From positions 1 through 15,990 of the forward strand of contig CAJMNV010000031.1 in assembly GCA_905214825.1 (NCBI GenBank): a stretch of 15,990 nucleotides of DNA, given 5' to 3'. A program made the translations under genes and the position numbers. The stretch is from an uncultured bacterium. Its GTDB lineage: Bacteria > Bacillota > Clostridia > Lachnospirales > Anaerotignaceae. Below the pieces are notes generated by a model, which worked only from the letters and a program-made list of their open reading frames with translations, was not told the origin of the DNA and did not search any database. The first letter of the stretch is position 1. Each line of letters starts with the position of its first letter. Below, piece after piece: positions 1 through 6,015 of this stretch.

Positions 1-813
1 CAAAGTAGGGCAGCACAGACGACCCATAGCGATTTTCATAACGTTTGCCATGAATTCTTCATTTTTGCAAACGATACAACCGATACGAGCACCACAAGCG
101 GAGAATCTCTTAGAAACAGAGTCGATAACGATAACTCTGTCAGCAACATCTTCGTATTGACCGAAAGATGTCATTTCTCTGCCGTCATATGCAAATTCTC
201 TATAAACTTCGTCAGCCAAAATCCACAGGTCGTGTTCTTTTGCGAAATCGCAAATTACTCTCATGTCTTCTCTGGACAAAATGCAACCAGTAGGGTTACC
301 AGGGTTTACGATGGAAATCATTTTTGTTTTGTCTGTTACAACAGCTTCCAATCTTTCTTTGATTGCATATTTGTAACCTTCTTCAGCATATGTAGTTACA
401 GGTTTTACAACACCATCAGCAGCCTGAATGAATGTCAGGTAGTTTGTGTAGTAAGGTTCTGCAACGATAACTTCATCGCCAGGGTTAATCAAGGACAGGA
501 AAACCAAAGTCAGTGCTTCGGAACCACCACTGGTAATCAAAACATCTTTTCTTTGCAAATCCATTTTGAATGTTTTGAAATAATCAATGATAGCGTCCTG
601 TAATTCGGGCAGACCTGAAGATTCAGCATAAGCCAAAACTTTTTGGTCAAAGCCTTTGATTGATTCCAAAAATACGGAAGGTGTTTCGATATCGGGCTGA
701 CCGATGTTCAAATGATAAATTTTAGTACCTTGTGCTTTTGCTTCTGCTGCCAAGGGATTAAATTTACGAATAGGGGAGTTTTGCATTGCCTGCACTCTGT
801 CAGATAATTTCAT
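1..813 (-). CDS. class I/II aminotransferase, aspartate aminotransferase-like (3' end outside window)
   Basis: PLP-dependent fold-type I aminotransferase that moves an amino group between an amino acid (probably aspartate) and a 2-oxo acid in the cytoplasm. The first 271 residues are in the window, about two thirds of the usual 390-400, and the gene runs off the left edge. Visible family marks are an N-terminal LNIGQPD (residues 35-41), NPGNPTG (170-176, substrate/PLP-binding Asn), ADEVYREF (200-207, PLP-contacting Asp and Tyr) and SVSKRFSACGARIG (232-245), where Lys235 is the expected Schiff-base lysine. The ATG at 813 follows GGAGAAGTG at good spacing. The reading frame is intact. Codon use is richer in C-ending codons (ATC, AAC, TTC, TAC) and CTG than in most other genes here, as expected for strong expression. 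Substrate is inferred from family resemblance only; other class I members (alanine, aromatic) cannot be excluded without the C-terminus. Confidence 0.9.
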   Translation of the reverse strand, partial: MKLSDRVQAMQNSPIRKFNPLAAEAKAQGTKIYHLNIGQPDIETPSVFLESIKGFDQKVLAYAESSGLPELQDAIIDYFKTFKMDLQRKDVLITSGGSEALTLVFLSLINPGDEVIVAEPYYTNYLTFIQAADGVVKPVTTYAEEGYKYAIKERLEAVVTDKTKMISIVNPGNPTGCILSREDMRVICDFAKEHDLWILADEVYREFAYDGREMTSFGQYEDVADRVIVIDSVSKRFSACGARIGCIVCKNEEFMANVMKIAMGRLCCPTL

Positions 814-889
814 GATTTTCACTTCTCCTTTTTTATACTAATGGTAAACTTACAAGAAAATAATAAATTGCAAATAAAGAAAACATTGC

Positions 890-960
890 TTTTTTGTGGT
901 GATATATTGGAGAAGATAGATACAAAATGGTCTGTCAATATTCAATATCACCACGAAAAA
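890..960. repeat. long inverted repeat in the aminotransferase leader
   Basis: The ten-base arms GTGGTGATAT (896-905) and ATATCACCAC (945-954) are perfectly complementary. A further stretch of five T (890-894) pairs with five A (956-960) across one G:T pair, and four inner pairs (906-909 with 936-939) form if the right side bulges. The apical region is about 26 bases after the inner pairs. In both orientations the T run comes first and the A run last, so this is not an intrinsic terminator. It could be a leader RNA structure, a two-site operator, or a small palindromic repeat element. Confidence 0.6.
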
Positions 961-989
961 CAGTAAAATCTATTTCTATTTGCACTATT

Positions 990-1017
990 AGTATATCACT
1001 TTTGGAAAGAAAAGCAA
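990..1017 (-). promoter_or_regulatory. possible promoter of the aminotransferase
   Basis: Reading the minus strand, TTGCTT (1017-1012) is followed after 16 bp by TATACT (995-990), with TG one base upstream of the -10 (extended -10). This would give a leader of roughly 170 nt before the aminotransferase ATG at 813. The -35 is poor, so the assignment depends mainly on the -10. No better pair was seen closer to the gene. Confidence 0.35.
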
Positions 1018-1460
1018 TACTAACTGTGAATTTTTCCACAAATAGATGGAATTTTGTGTAGTATTTCGTACATTATTTTTAAGAAAATAGAAAAAAATAT
1101 TTTTTTTATTGAGAATGACTGATTTTTTTATAGAAAAAAGAAAAGACAGCTGGGACATTTGTTTAACAATAAAAAATAGTTTTGTTGCTGTTTTGTAAAA
1201 ATATAGCAAAATCGTAGAATTTTATAATCATGTAATCGGTTTGTTGAAAATGTATCATAATGATTGTAAAATCAATAAATTTTGTTTTTTCCAGAAGAAC
1301 AAAAAGGGGAAGGAATTTGAAAATAAAATAAAATACAAATAAAAAATTAGACTAAATTTTATCAATATATAGATATGTAAAAAAAGAATAATATTATTTT
1401 TAGAACCAAAAAAATGAAATTTCAGCAAAAATGGTGTATTTCTATTGGTTATTTGTATAG
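1018..1460. other. AT-rich intergenic region without recognised genes
   Basis: This stretch lies between the aminotransferase promoter area and the kinase terminator. It is dominated by A and T runs. The open frames within it encode Phe/Ile/Leu/Asn/Lys-rich low-complexity peptides without a convincing ribosome binding site. I see no tRNA, T-box, riboswitch core or repeat array. Confidence 0.6.
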
Positions 1461-1502
1461 AAAAAATCAGAAGAATGTTTTGAAAAATCAAAACATTCTT
1501 CT
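1461..1502 (-). terminator. intrinsic terminator after the histidine kinase
   Basis: A perfect 15-bp stem is formed by 1469-1483 and 1488-1502 with a 4-base loop. On the minus strand it is followed by GA and six T (1466-1461). It lies 12 bases past the kinase stop. Its stem core ATGTTTTGA/TCAAAACAT is also found in the terminator after the M23 peptidase. Confidence 0.9.
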
Positions 1503-1514
1503 TTTGCAGTTTGT

Positions 1515-3449
1515 TTATGTCTTTTCATCAGAAATAATCGGTTCTGGTGTGGTTTGTGGCATATTTGCTTTGACACAACGGATTTGTGCCTTGAACAAAT
1601 CTCCATCAATCGAAAGCATAAATTTTCCTTTTTGTAATTCTACCAAGGAACGGGCGATATTTAACCCCAATCCACTGCCTTCTGTGGAACGAGAGCTATC
1701 CCCTCTGACAAAACGCTCCATCAATTCGTCTGGTGCAACGTTTAACTGCTCACGAGAAATATTTTTGACGGTAATCCAAACATTGTCTTCGTTTTGTTTG
1801 ATGTGTAAATAGACACGGGTGTTTGGTTGGGAGTATTTGCAAGCATTGTTTAATAAATTGCTTAATACACGCCACATCAAATTGCCATCAGCAAGTATGA
1901 AAACAGGCTCATTTTGTGGGGCGGTGATAATGGGTTCCAGATACGCCTTTTCTAATTTTTCGCTGTATTCTGCAATGGATTGCTGTGTCAGTTCTACAAT
2001 ATCCACTGGCCCCAGATGACATTGTATATTGCCTGTGGAGGCTTTGGAGGCTTCCACCAAATCTTCTGTCAGTTTTTTCAAACGGTTGGATTGTCTGTCC
2101 AATACCTCTACATATGCAGAGGCTTGTTCTGGTAAATTTTCTTTTTTCAAGAGATCTACATAATTGATGATGGAGGTCAAAGGTGTTTTGATATCGTGTG
2201 AAACATTTGTAATCAATTCGGTACGCAAACGCTCACTTTTCATTTTTTGTTCCAATGCAATGGCAATGCCTTTTGAAATGTTATTCAAGTTTTCGCCATG
2301 CTGTTTGAATGTGAAAAGCATTTTGCTTGTGTCGATTTTATAATCCAAATTGCCTTCAGAAAGCTGTTTGCCTGCTCTGTGGAGTTTTTGCCATTGTATG
2401 GCGATAGAAGAAAGTACGATAAGCAATATTGTGTTTAATAAAATAGTAAAGGGTGGTATGAAGCTGCATAACACATATAATAAAGAAATCCCCAGCCATA
2501 TCAAAACCACTTTCCATATGACAGGAATTGCTTTTAACACATCTTCTATGGTACTCCATACGGCTTTCCACAATTTCCATGCATATCGCAATAAAATATA
2601 ACAAATGTTGTTTTTCCACCAACCACCTTTTTTGAAACGGGTAACCAATGTCAAGAGTGTTGCAAGACAAAAAAATTCCAGACAAAGTATATTGGCTGTC
2701 AATCCAGATAGATGAACAATATCCCAAGAAACTACCCAATTCAGATTTTCTACCATACCAACGCAAAAAGATATGGCAACAAAAGCAATACAGATATAAA
2801 TATCCAAAGGAATTTTATCTTGCACATTTAACACAATTTCATCGGTTTTTGGTCGATGCCCTGCCACACAAACCAAATAAGTCAAAGAAACCAGAAGCAA
2901 CGTTATGCTGATGCCTGCAATGAGAAACAATGCATTTCCCAAAGAACCAATCATGGAAAAAATGGTATATGTTGTTTCGTAGCTGTCGGAAGCTGTCAAA
3001 GGGTCAGCAACATAAGCATACAATGTGTAGGTTGTGCCATATATTTGTGTGTTTTCTGTGCTGCCTTCATAGATATCATAATTTGTATTAAATGTGAATG
3101 ATGTTTCATAACCAATTTTTTCAGGTTTTTGTGTGGATATAAGTAATTTACCGTTTTCATCATATAATTCAAATGAAAAGTTGGTTCTTTTTTGTGTGTC
3201 GAAATATGATTGTATGTCATCAGATGTCACACCATTTATATATTGGTAGATGACATCATCTGCTTTGGAAGAGGTAATCATATGACACCAAGCTGTATCA
3301 TAATAGGTTGTGTCTGTATTATGATCAAATAAATTGTAATTGATGGAAAATAAAATTGCATAGATACTGTATAGTGCACAAATTCCAGAAAGCAATGCAA
3401 GTAGTATAAAACAGATTTTGATCCATATCGCATGAGCGATTTTTGTCAT
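1515..3449 (-). CDS. sensor histidine kinase, multi-pass membrane, VanS-like
   Basis: Membrane histidine kinase of 644 residues that autophosphorylates and passes phosphate to the response regulator encoded just upstream. TM1 is near residues 10-33. It is followed by an extracytoplasmic, Tyr/Thr-rich domain of about 130 residues (35-162), a second membrane segment (164-196), two more (about 217-235 and 247-270), and a hydrophobic hairpin (310-350), suggesting six membrane passes. The H-box is ELITNVSHDIKTPL with His418, the N-box is NLLNNACKYS (Asn531, Asn535) and the G-box is GSGLGL (591-596), so all catalytic motifs are intact. A HAMP-like linker probably covers about 351-400, but this is inferred. 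The start overlaps the regulator stop by four bases (ATGA), giving translational coupling. The signal sensed is unknown: no PAS, GAF or other named sensor domain was recognised. Confidence 0.93.
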   Translation of the reverse strand: MTKIAHAIWIKICFILLALLSGICALYSIYAILFSINYNLFDHNTDTTYYDTAWCHMITSSKADDVIYQYINGVTSDDIQSYFDTQKRTNFSFELYDENGKLLISTQKPEKIGYETSFTFNTNYDIYEGSTENTQIYGTTYTLYAYVADPLTASDSYETTYTIFSMIGSLGNALFLIAGISITLLLVSLTYLVCVAGHRPKTDEIVLNVQDKIPLDIYICIAFVAISFCVGMVENLNWVVSWDIVHLSGLTANILCLEFFCLATLLTLVTRFKKGGWWKNNICYILLRYAWKLWKAVWSTIEDVLKAIPVIWKVVLIWLGISLLYVLCSFIPPFTILLNTILLIVLSSIAIQWQKLHRAGKQLSEGNLDYKIDTSKMLFTFKQHGENLNNISKGIAIALEQKMKSERLRTELITNVSHDIKTPLTSIINYVDLLKKENLPEQASAYVEVLDRQSNRLKKLTEDLVEASKASTGNIQCHLGPVDIVELTQQSIAEYSEKLEKAYLEPIITAPQNEPVFILADGNLMWRVLSNLLNNACKYSQPNTRVYLHIKQNEDNVWITVKNISREQLNVAPDELMERFVRGDSSRSTEGSGLGLNIARSLVELQKGKFMLSIDGDLFKAQIRCVKANMPQTTPEPIISDEKT

Positions 3450-4144
3450 TCTTTTGCCTCCTTTTCCATTTTATAACCAAGTCCCCATACAACTTTGAGA
3501 TAACGAGGTTCAGAGGGATTGATTTCGATTTTTTCACGCAAATGACGAATATGTACTGCAACCACACTCCCAGAGCCATAGGCATCTTCATTCCAGATTT
3601 GTTCATAAATTTGATTGGAAGAAAACACCCGACCAGGATTTTCCATCAACAGCTTTAATATGTTGTATTCGCTGGGGGTAAGAGAAACCGTTTCGCCGTC
3701 GACAGTTACGATTTTGGCTTCATCATCTAAATCAATACTGCCAATGACCAGATGTGATGCTCTTTTTGCCATGCCGCCCAGTGAAGTATAGCGGCGTAAA
3801 TGGGATTTGACACGGGCAATGACTTCAATGGGGTTGAAAGGTTTTGTGATATAGTCATCTGCACCAATGTTCAATCCCAATATTTTGTCGGTATCCTCAC
3901 TTTTGGCTGTCAATAATATAATGGGAATGTTATATTGTTCTCGTAGTTTGACAGTGGCAGTAATGCCGTCCATTTGAGGCATCATAATATCCATCAATAT
4001 CAAATGAATATCATTTTTTGCAACAATATCCAATGCTTCTTTTCCTGTAAAAGCAGTAAAAATATGATAATGTTCTGTAGAAAGATATATGGACAAAGCA
4101 GAAACAATATCTTTTTCGTCATCGCAGATTAAAATGTTATACAT
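3446..4144 (-). CDS. OmpR/PhoB-family response regulator
   Basis: Two-component response regulator of 232 residues, partner of the downstream kinase. The receiver domain (about 1-118) has the acidic pair Asp8-Asp9, phosphoacceptor Asp52 in LILMDIMMPQMDG, Thr79 and Lys101 in YITKPF. The C-terminal winged helix (about 132-230) shows the usual TPSEYNILKLLMENPGRVFS and VVAVHIRHLREKIE segments, where the recognition helix lies. I place the start at ATG 4144 because GGAGGTG sits nine bases before it. The in-frame GTG at 4156 is itself part of that ribosome binding site. As an OmpR-family protein it should bind direct repeats about 11 bp apart, and such repeats lie just upstream, so autoregulation is plausible. 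The target genes are not known. Confidence 0.95.
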   Translation of the reverse strand: MYNILICDDEKDIVSALSIYLSTEHYHIFTAFTGKEALDIVAKNDIHLILMDIMMPQMDGITATVKLREQYNIPIILLTAKSEDTDKILGLNIGADDYITKPFNPIEVIARVKSHLRRYTSLGGMAKRASHLVIGSIDLDDEAKIVTVDGETVSLTPSEYNILKLLMENPGRVFSSNQIYEQIWNEDAYGSGSVVAVHIRHLREKIEINPSEPRYLKVVWGLGYKMEKEAKE

Positions 4145-4174
4145 AAAATAAGACACCTCCGAAAGCTTGTTTTT

Positions 4175-4255
4175 ATTGTAATATTTGTCTTTTAAGATAA
4201 AACATGGAAAACATTTAAGATTGATTTAAGAATATCATACTTCTTAATTTTAACA
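4175..4255 (-). promoter_or_regulatory. candidate autoregulated promoter with direct repeats for the response regulator operon
   Basis: On the minus strand, TCTTAA(A/T)-type repeats begin at 4231, 4220 and 4197, with a related TGTTAA at 4255. The first pair is TCTTAA-N5-TCTTAA, an exact 11-bp period, and the other gaps are about two helical turns (24 and 23). A -10-like TACAAT lies at 4180-4175 with only a weak -35, as expected for an activator-dependent promoter. The response regulator ATG is at 4144, leaving a leader of about 24 nt. Binding by the encoded regulator is inferred. Confidence 0.45.
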
Positions 4256-4347
4256 CAATGAAAAAAGAAATGCCAAATAATGAAAAAAGACAATCACATA
4301 ACAACATATTGCTTTTATGTGGGAATGAAACAAAAATGATGCAAAAT

Positions 4348-4388
4348 AAAAAAAGAGCATGTTTTGATTTTCAAAACATGCTCTTTTT
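4348..4388 (-). terminator. intrinsic terminator after the M23 peptidase
   Basis: An 18-bp stem (4350-4367 with 4371-4388) closes a three-base loop. The GC-containing core is GAGCATG/CATGCTC. On the minus strand it ends in a run of T (4354-4348). Because the plus strand also ends in T, it could work in both directions, but only the peptidase reads into it. Confidence 0.9.
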
Positions 4389-4409
4389 GTTGTTGTGTTT
4401 TGCAAAATA

Positions 4410-5558
4410 TTATTGATAATCTCTGGGATTTTGATAAACACCGTTTAATAATATTTCATAGTGGCAATGAATACCAGTGGACATACCGGTGGAGCCAGAC
4501 ATGGCGATGATATCACCTTTTTTGACTTTGTCACCAGTTTGTACCAAATTTTCGGAATTGTGTCCGTATAATGTAACGAATCCATTGCCATGATTGATTT
4601 TGACATAATTTCCGTAACCATTGCCGTCATTGCCAGAAAAAATCACAGTACCAGAAGCAGTTGCAGTGATAGGACGAATTTGTTTGCGTGTGGATATGTC
4701 CATGCCTTTGTGTACTCTGCCACCATCACCGGTGGGATTGAATTCTGTGGTTACGACACCACCAACAGGCAAACCAGCAGGCACACTGCTGTGTTGTGCC
4801 AATGTTTCTGTCACATCAGTGGCTACACCAGCGAAAGATACTTCTGCTGTTGTGAGCATTTCGTCCATTTTGTCCAGTTGGTCATATAATGCGGCAGATT
4901 TGCTATAAGAAGTTGCAACAATATTGGTAAATTTTTTTTCTGGTTGTGCTGTTTCATGTTCCAATATGGCAAGCATCTCGGCAGAAGAAGTGTCTGTTGT
5001 TGCCATTTTGTTGATTTCTTCTGCAAGGCTTTGTTTTGTATGTTCCAGCTTTGTCATTTTGTCTTCCAGTTCTGTTGCTTTTTGTTGTATCGCATTCATA
5101 TTTTGTGCGTATTGTTCGTTTTCTGTTTTGAGCTGTTGTGCTTCTTGTGTCAGTTGTATATTTTCATTTTCTGCCTGACGCAGTTGTTTTTGAGATTGTT
5201 GCAGTTGATTTTGTGTTTTGTAATAAGATACGCTGGCGTATGTAATACCGCCCAATACCAAAACGGCTGCAACACCTGCCGCAATGACATGATTTTTTTT
5301 GAAACCGATGGTTTTGGTGTTGCCTTTGCGTGCAACATGCAATGTAAATATATGATTTGTGTGTGTCACAGTGGGCAATGTATCTTCTGAAATAGTAACC
5401 GCATAATCTGTTTTTGTTTCGTTTGTGTTATTGGAAACAACGATTGTGTGTTCCTCTGCTTTTTTTGTGACGGATAAAGCAGTTGATTGTTTTTTCTGTT
5501 GCTTTTTTTGTTTTGCTTTTTTATTTTTCTTTTTAGAACTTGTGGGGTTGCTTCCCAT
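4410..5558 (-). CDS. membrane-anchored M23 family metallopeptidase with coiled coil
   Basis: Cell-wall endopeptidase of the M23 (LytM-like) family, 382 residues, predicted to cut peptide cross-bridges of peptidoglycan outside the membrane. The N-terminus is cytoplasmic and very lysine-rich (about 8-24). One membrane segment lies at about 90-112, a Gln/Glu/Lys-rich coiled coil at about 115-185, and the M23 domain at about 265-382. The zinc ligands His283 and Asp287 (HKGMD) and His366, with catalytic His333 (YGH) and His364 (HCH), are all present, so it should be active rather than a degenerate scaffold. The start at ATG 5558 follows AAAGGTGAG by six bases; the in-frame GTG at 5567 lies inside that ribosome binding site. 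It is a single-gene unit with promoter and terminator. It resembles SpoIIQ-type and division-associated M23 proteins in layout, but I cannot tell which role applies. Confidence 0.93.
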   Translation of the reverse strand: MGSNPTSSKKKNKKAKQKKQQKKQSTALSVTKKAEEHTIVVSNNTNETKTDYAVTISEDTLPTVTHTNHIFTLHVARKGNTKTIGFKKNHVIAAGVAAVLVLGGITYASVSYYKTQNQLQQSQKQLRQAENENIQLTQEAQQLKTENEQYAQNMNAIQQKATELEDKMTKLEHTKQSLAEEINKMATTDTSSAEMLAILEHETAQPEKKFTNIVATSYSKSAALYDQLDKMDEMLTTAEVSFAGVATDVTETLAQHSSVPAGLPVGGVVTTEFNPTGDGGRVHKGMDISTRKQIRPITATASGTVIFSGNDGNGYGNYVKINHGNGFVTLYGHNSENLVQTGDKVKKGDIIAMSGSTGMSTGIHCHYEILLNGVYQNPRDYQ

Positions 5559-5598
5559 AAAACTCACCTTTCTTATGCGGAATATTTTTGCTCAAAAT

Positions 5599-5627
5599 AG
5601 TATACTAGAAAAAATATGTTTTGTAAA
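5599..5627 (-). promoter_or_regulatory. sigma-A-type promoter of the M23 peptidase
   Basis: Minus strand TTTACA (5627-5622), a 17-bp spacer and TATACT (5604-5599). Each hexamer is one base from consensus. Transcription would start near 5592, giving a leader of about 34 nt to the ATG at 5558. Confidence 0.75.
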
Positions 5628-5653
5628 TGAAAAATTCATTTAAATTTCAATAT

Positions 5654-5676
5654 TGTTAATAATTTCTTAATAATTT
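5654..5676. promoter_or_regulatory. 11-bp-period direct repeat between divergent promoters, WalR-like spacing
   Basis: TGTTAA (5654-5659), five bases, then TCTTAA (5665-5670). Seen more widely, TTAATAATTT occurs twice, at 5656 and 5667. The half-site TCTTAA and the 11-bp period match the repeats before the response regulator gene. The centre is about 70 bp from the inferred M23 start site and about 77 bp from the divergent plus-strand one, a normal place for an activator. The DNA is AT-rich, so chance matches are possible. Confidence 0.4.
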
Positions 5677-5703
5677 TGTTGTTTTTGTAAAAAAGTAGTT
5701 TTA

Positions 5704-5732
5704 TTGTAAGCAAAAAACATCTGTGTTATAAT
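5704..5732 (+). promoter_or_regulatory. sigma-A promoter of the propeller/tsa operon
   Basis: TTGTAA (5704-5709), a 17-bp spacer and a perfect TATAAT (5727-5732) with TG one base upstream (extended -10). Transcription should begin near 5739. The ribosome binding site GGAAAGGGG (5745-5753) then precedes the ATG at 5762. Confidence 0.85.
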
Positions 5733-5761
5733 AAATGAAGTTTCGGAAAGGGGCAATCTAT

Positions 5762-5998
5762 ATGGATATGGATTTCAAACAGTATTTGCAATATGGCAAA
5801 CATGGTGTGAAAATATACAAAACGATGAAGAAATTGTGGGTATGGAAAAAACGTTTACAATTTTGGAAAAAGAAAAAATGTATAGAAAAAAATCCAATGA
5901 TTACAGTCAAAAAGCAGACGAAACAAAAAGCAATAAAAATCCATTACACGAAACTTCTGGGGCGGACAGCTTGGGCTGTCAAAAACAGATATTTTTAA
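5762..5998 (+). CDS. small lysine-rich protein of unknown function
   Basis: I do not recognise this 78-residue protein. It is extremely basic: 20 Lys and 3 Arg against 3 acidic residues. It has a Trp/Lys-rich centre (KKLWVWKKRLQFWKKKK, 23-39) and no membrane segment or signal peptide. The ATG at 5762 has a strong ribosome binding site (GGAAAGGGG, eight bases away) and a strong promoter, so translation is likely. Its stop overlaps the AAGGAGG of the next gene. The second half uses less usual codons (CTT, CTG, GGG, CGG). The -1 frame, which is the frame of the downstream propeller gene, is open across the whole small gene, so a frameshifted fusion or an assembly error is conceivable. A nucleic-acid or membrane-surface binding role would fit the charge, but that is speculation. 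Confidence 0.55.
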   Translation: MDMDFKQYLQYGKHGVKIYKTMKKLWVWKKRLQFWKKKKCIEKNPMITVKKQTKQKAIKIHYTKLLGRTAWAVKNRYF

Positions 5999-6015
5999 GG
6001 AGGTTTCCAAATTTC

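Noticed and set aside
933..938. A perfect TTGACA on the minus strand upstream of the aminotransferase
   Set aside because: No -10-like hexamer lies 16-18 bp downstream (the position reads CTTCTC), so it is not counted as a promoter. It also lies in the loop of the inverted repeat.
988..1209. Open frame on the minus strand, 73 codons
   Set aside because: Composition-driven peptide without a ribosome binding site, overlapping the likely aminotransferase promoter.
1255..1491. Open frame on the minus strand, 78 codons
   Set aside because: Low-complexity Phe/Ile/Leu product from AT-rich DNA, overlaps the kinase terminator, and has no ribosome binding site.
2356..2766. 136-codon open frame on the minus strand inside the kinase gene
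   Set aside because: Runs in another frame of a gene with complete kinase motifs. No independent support.
4145..4156. GTG start four codons upstream for the response regulator
   Set aside because: The GTG is part of the GGAGGTG ribosome binding site that serves the ATG at 4144.
5559..5567. GTG start three codons upstream for the M23 peptidase
   Set aside because: It lies within the AAAGGTGAG ribosome binding site used by the ATG at 5558.
5965..5980. GACAGC-TTGG-GCTGTC hairpin near the end of the small basic gene
   Set aside because: Six-bp stem inside a reading frame, not followed directly by a T run. Could slow ribosomes but too weak to call a terminator or recoding element alone.
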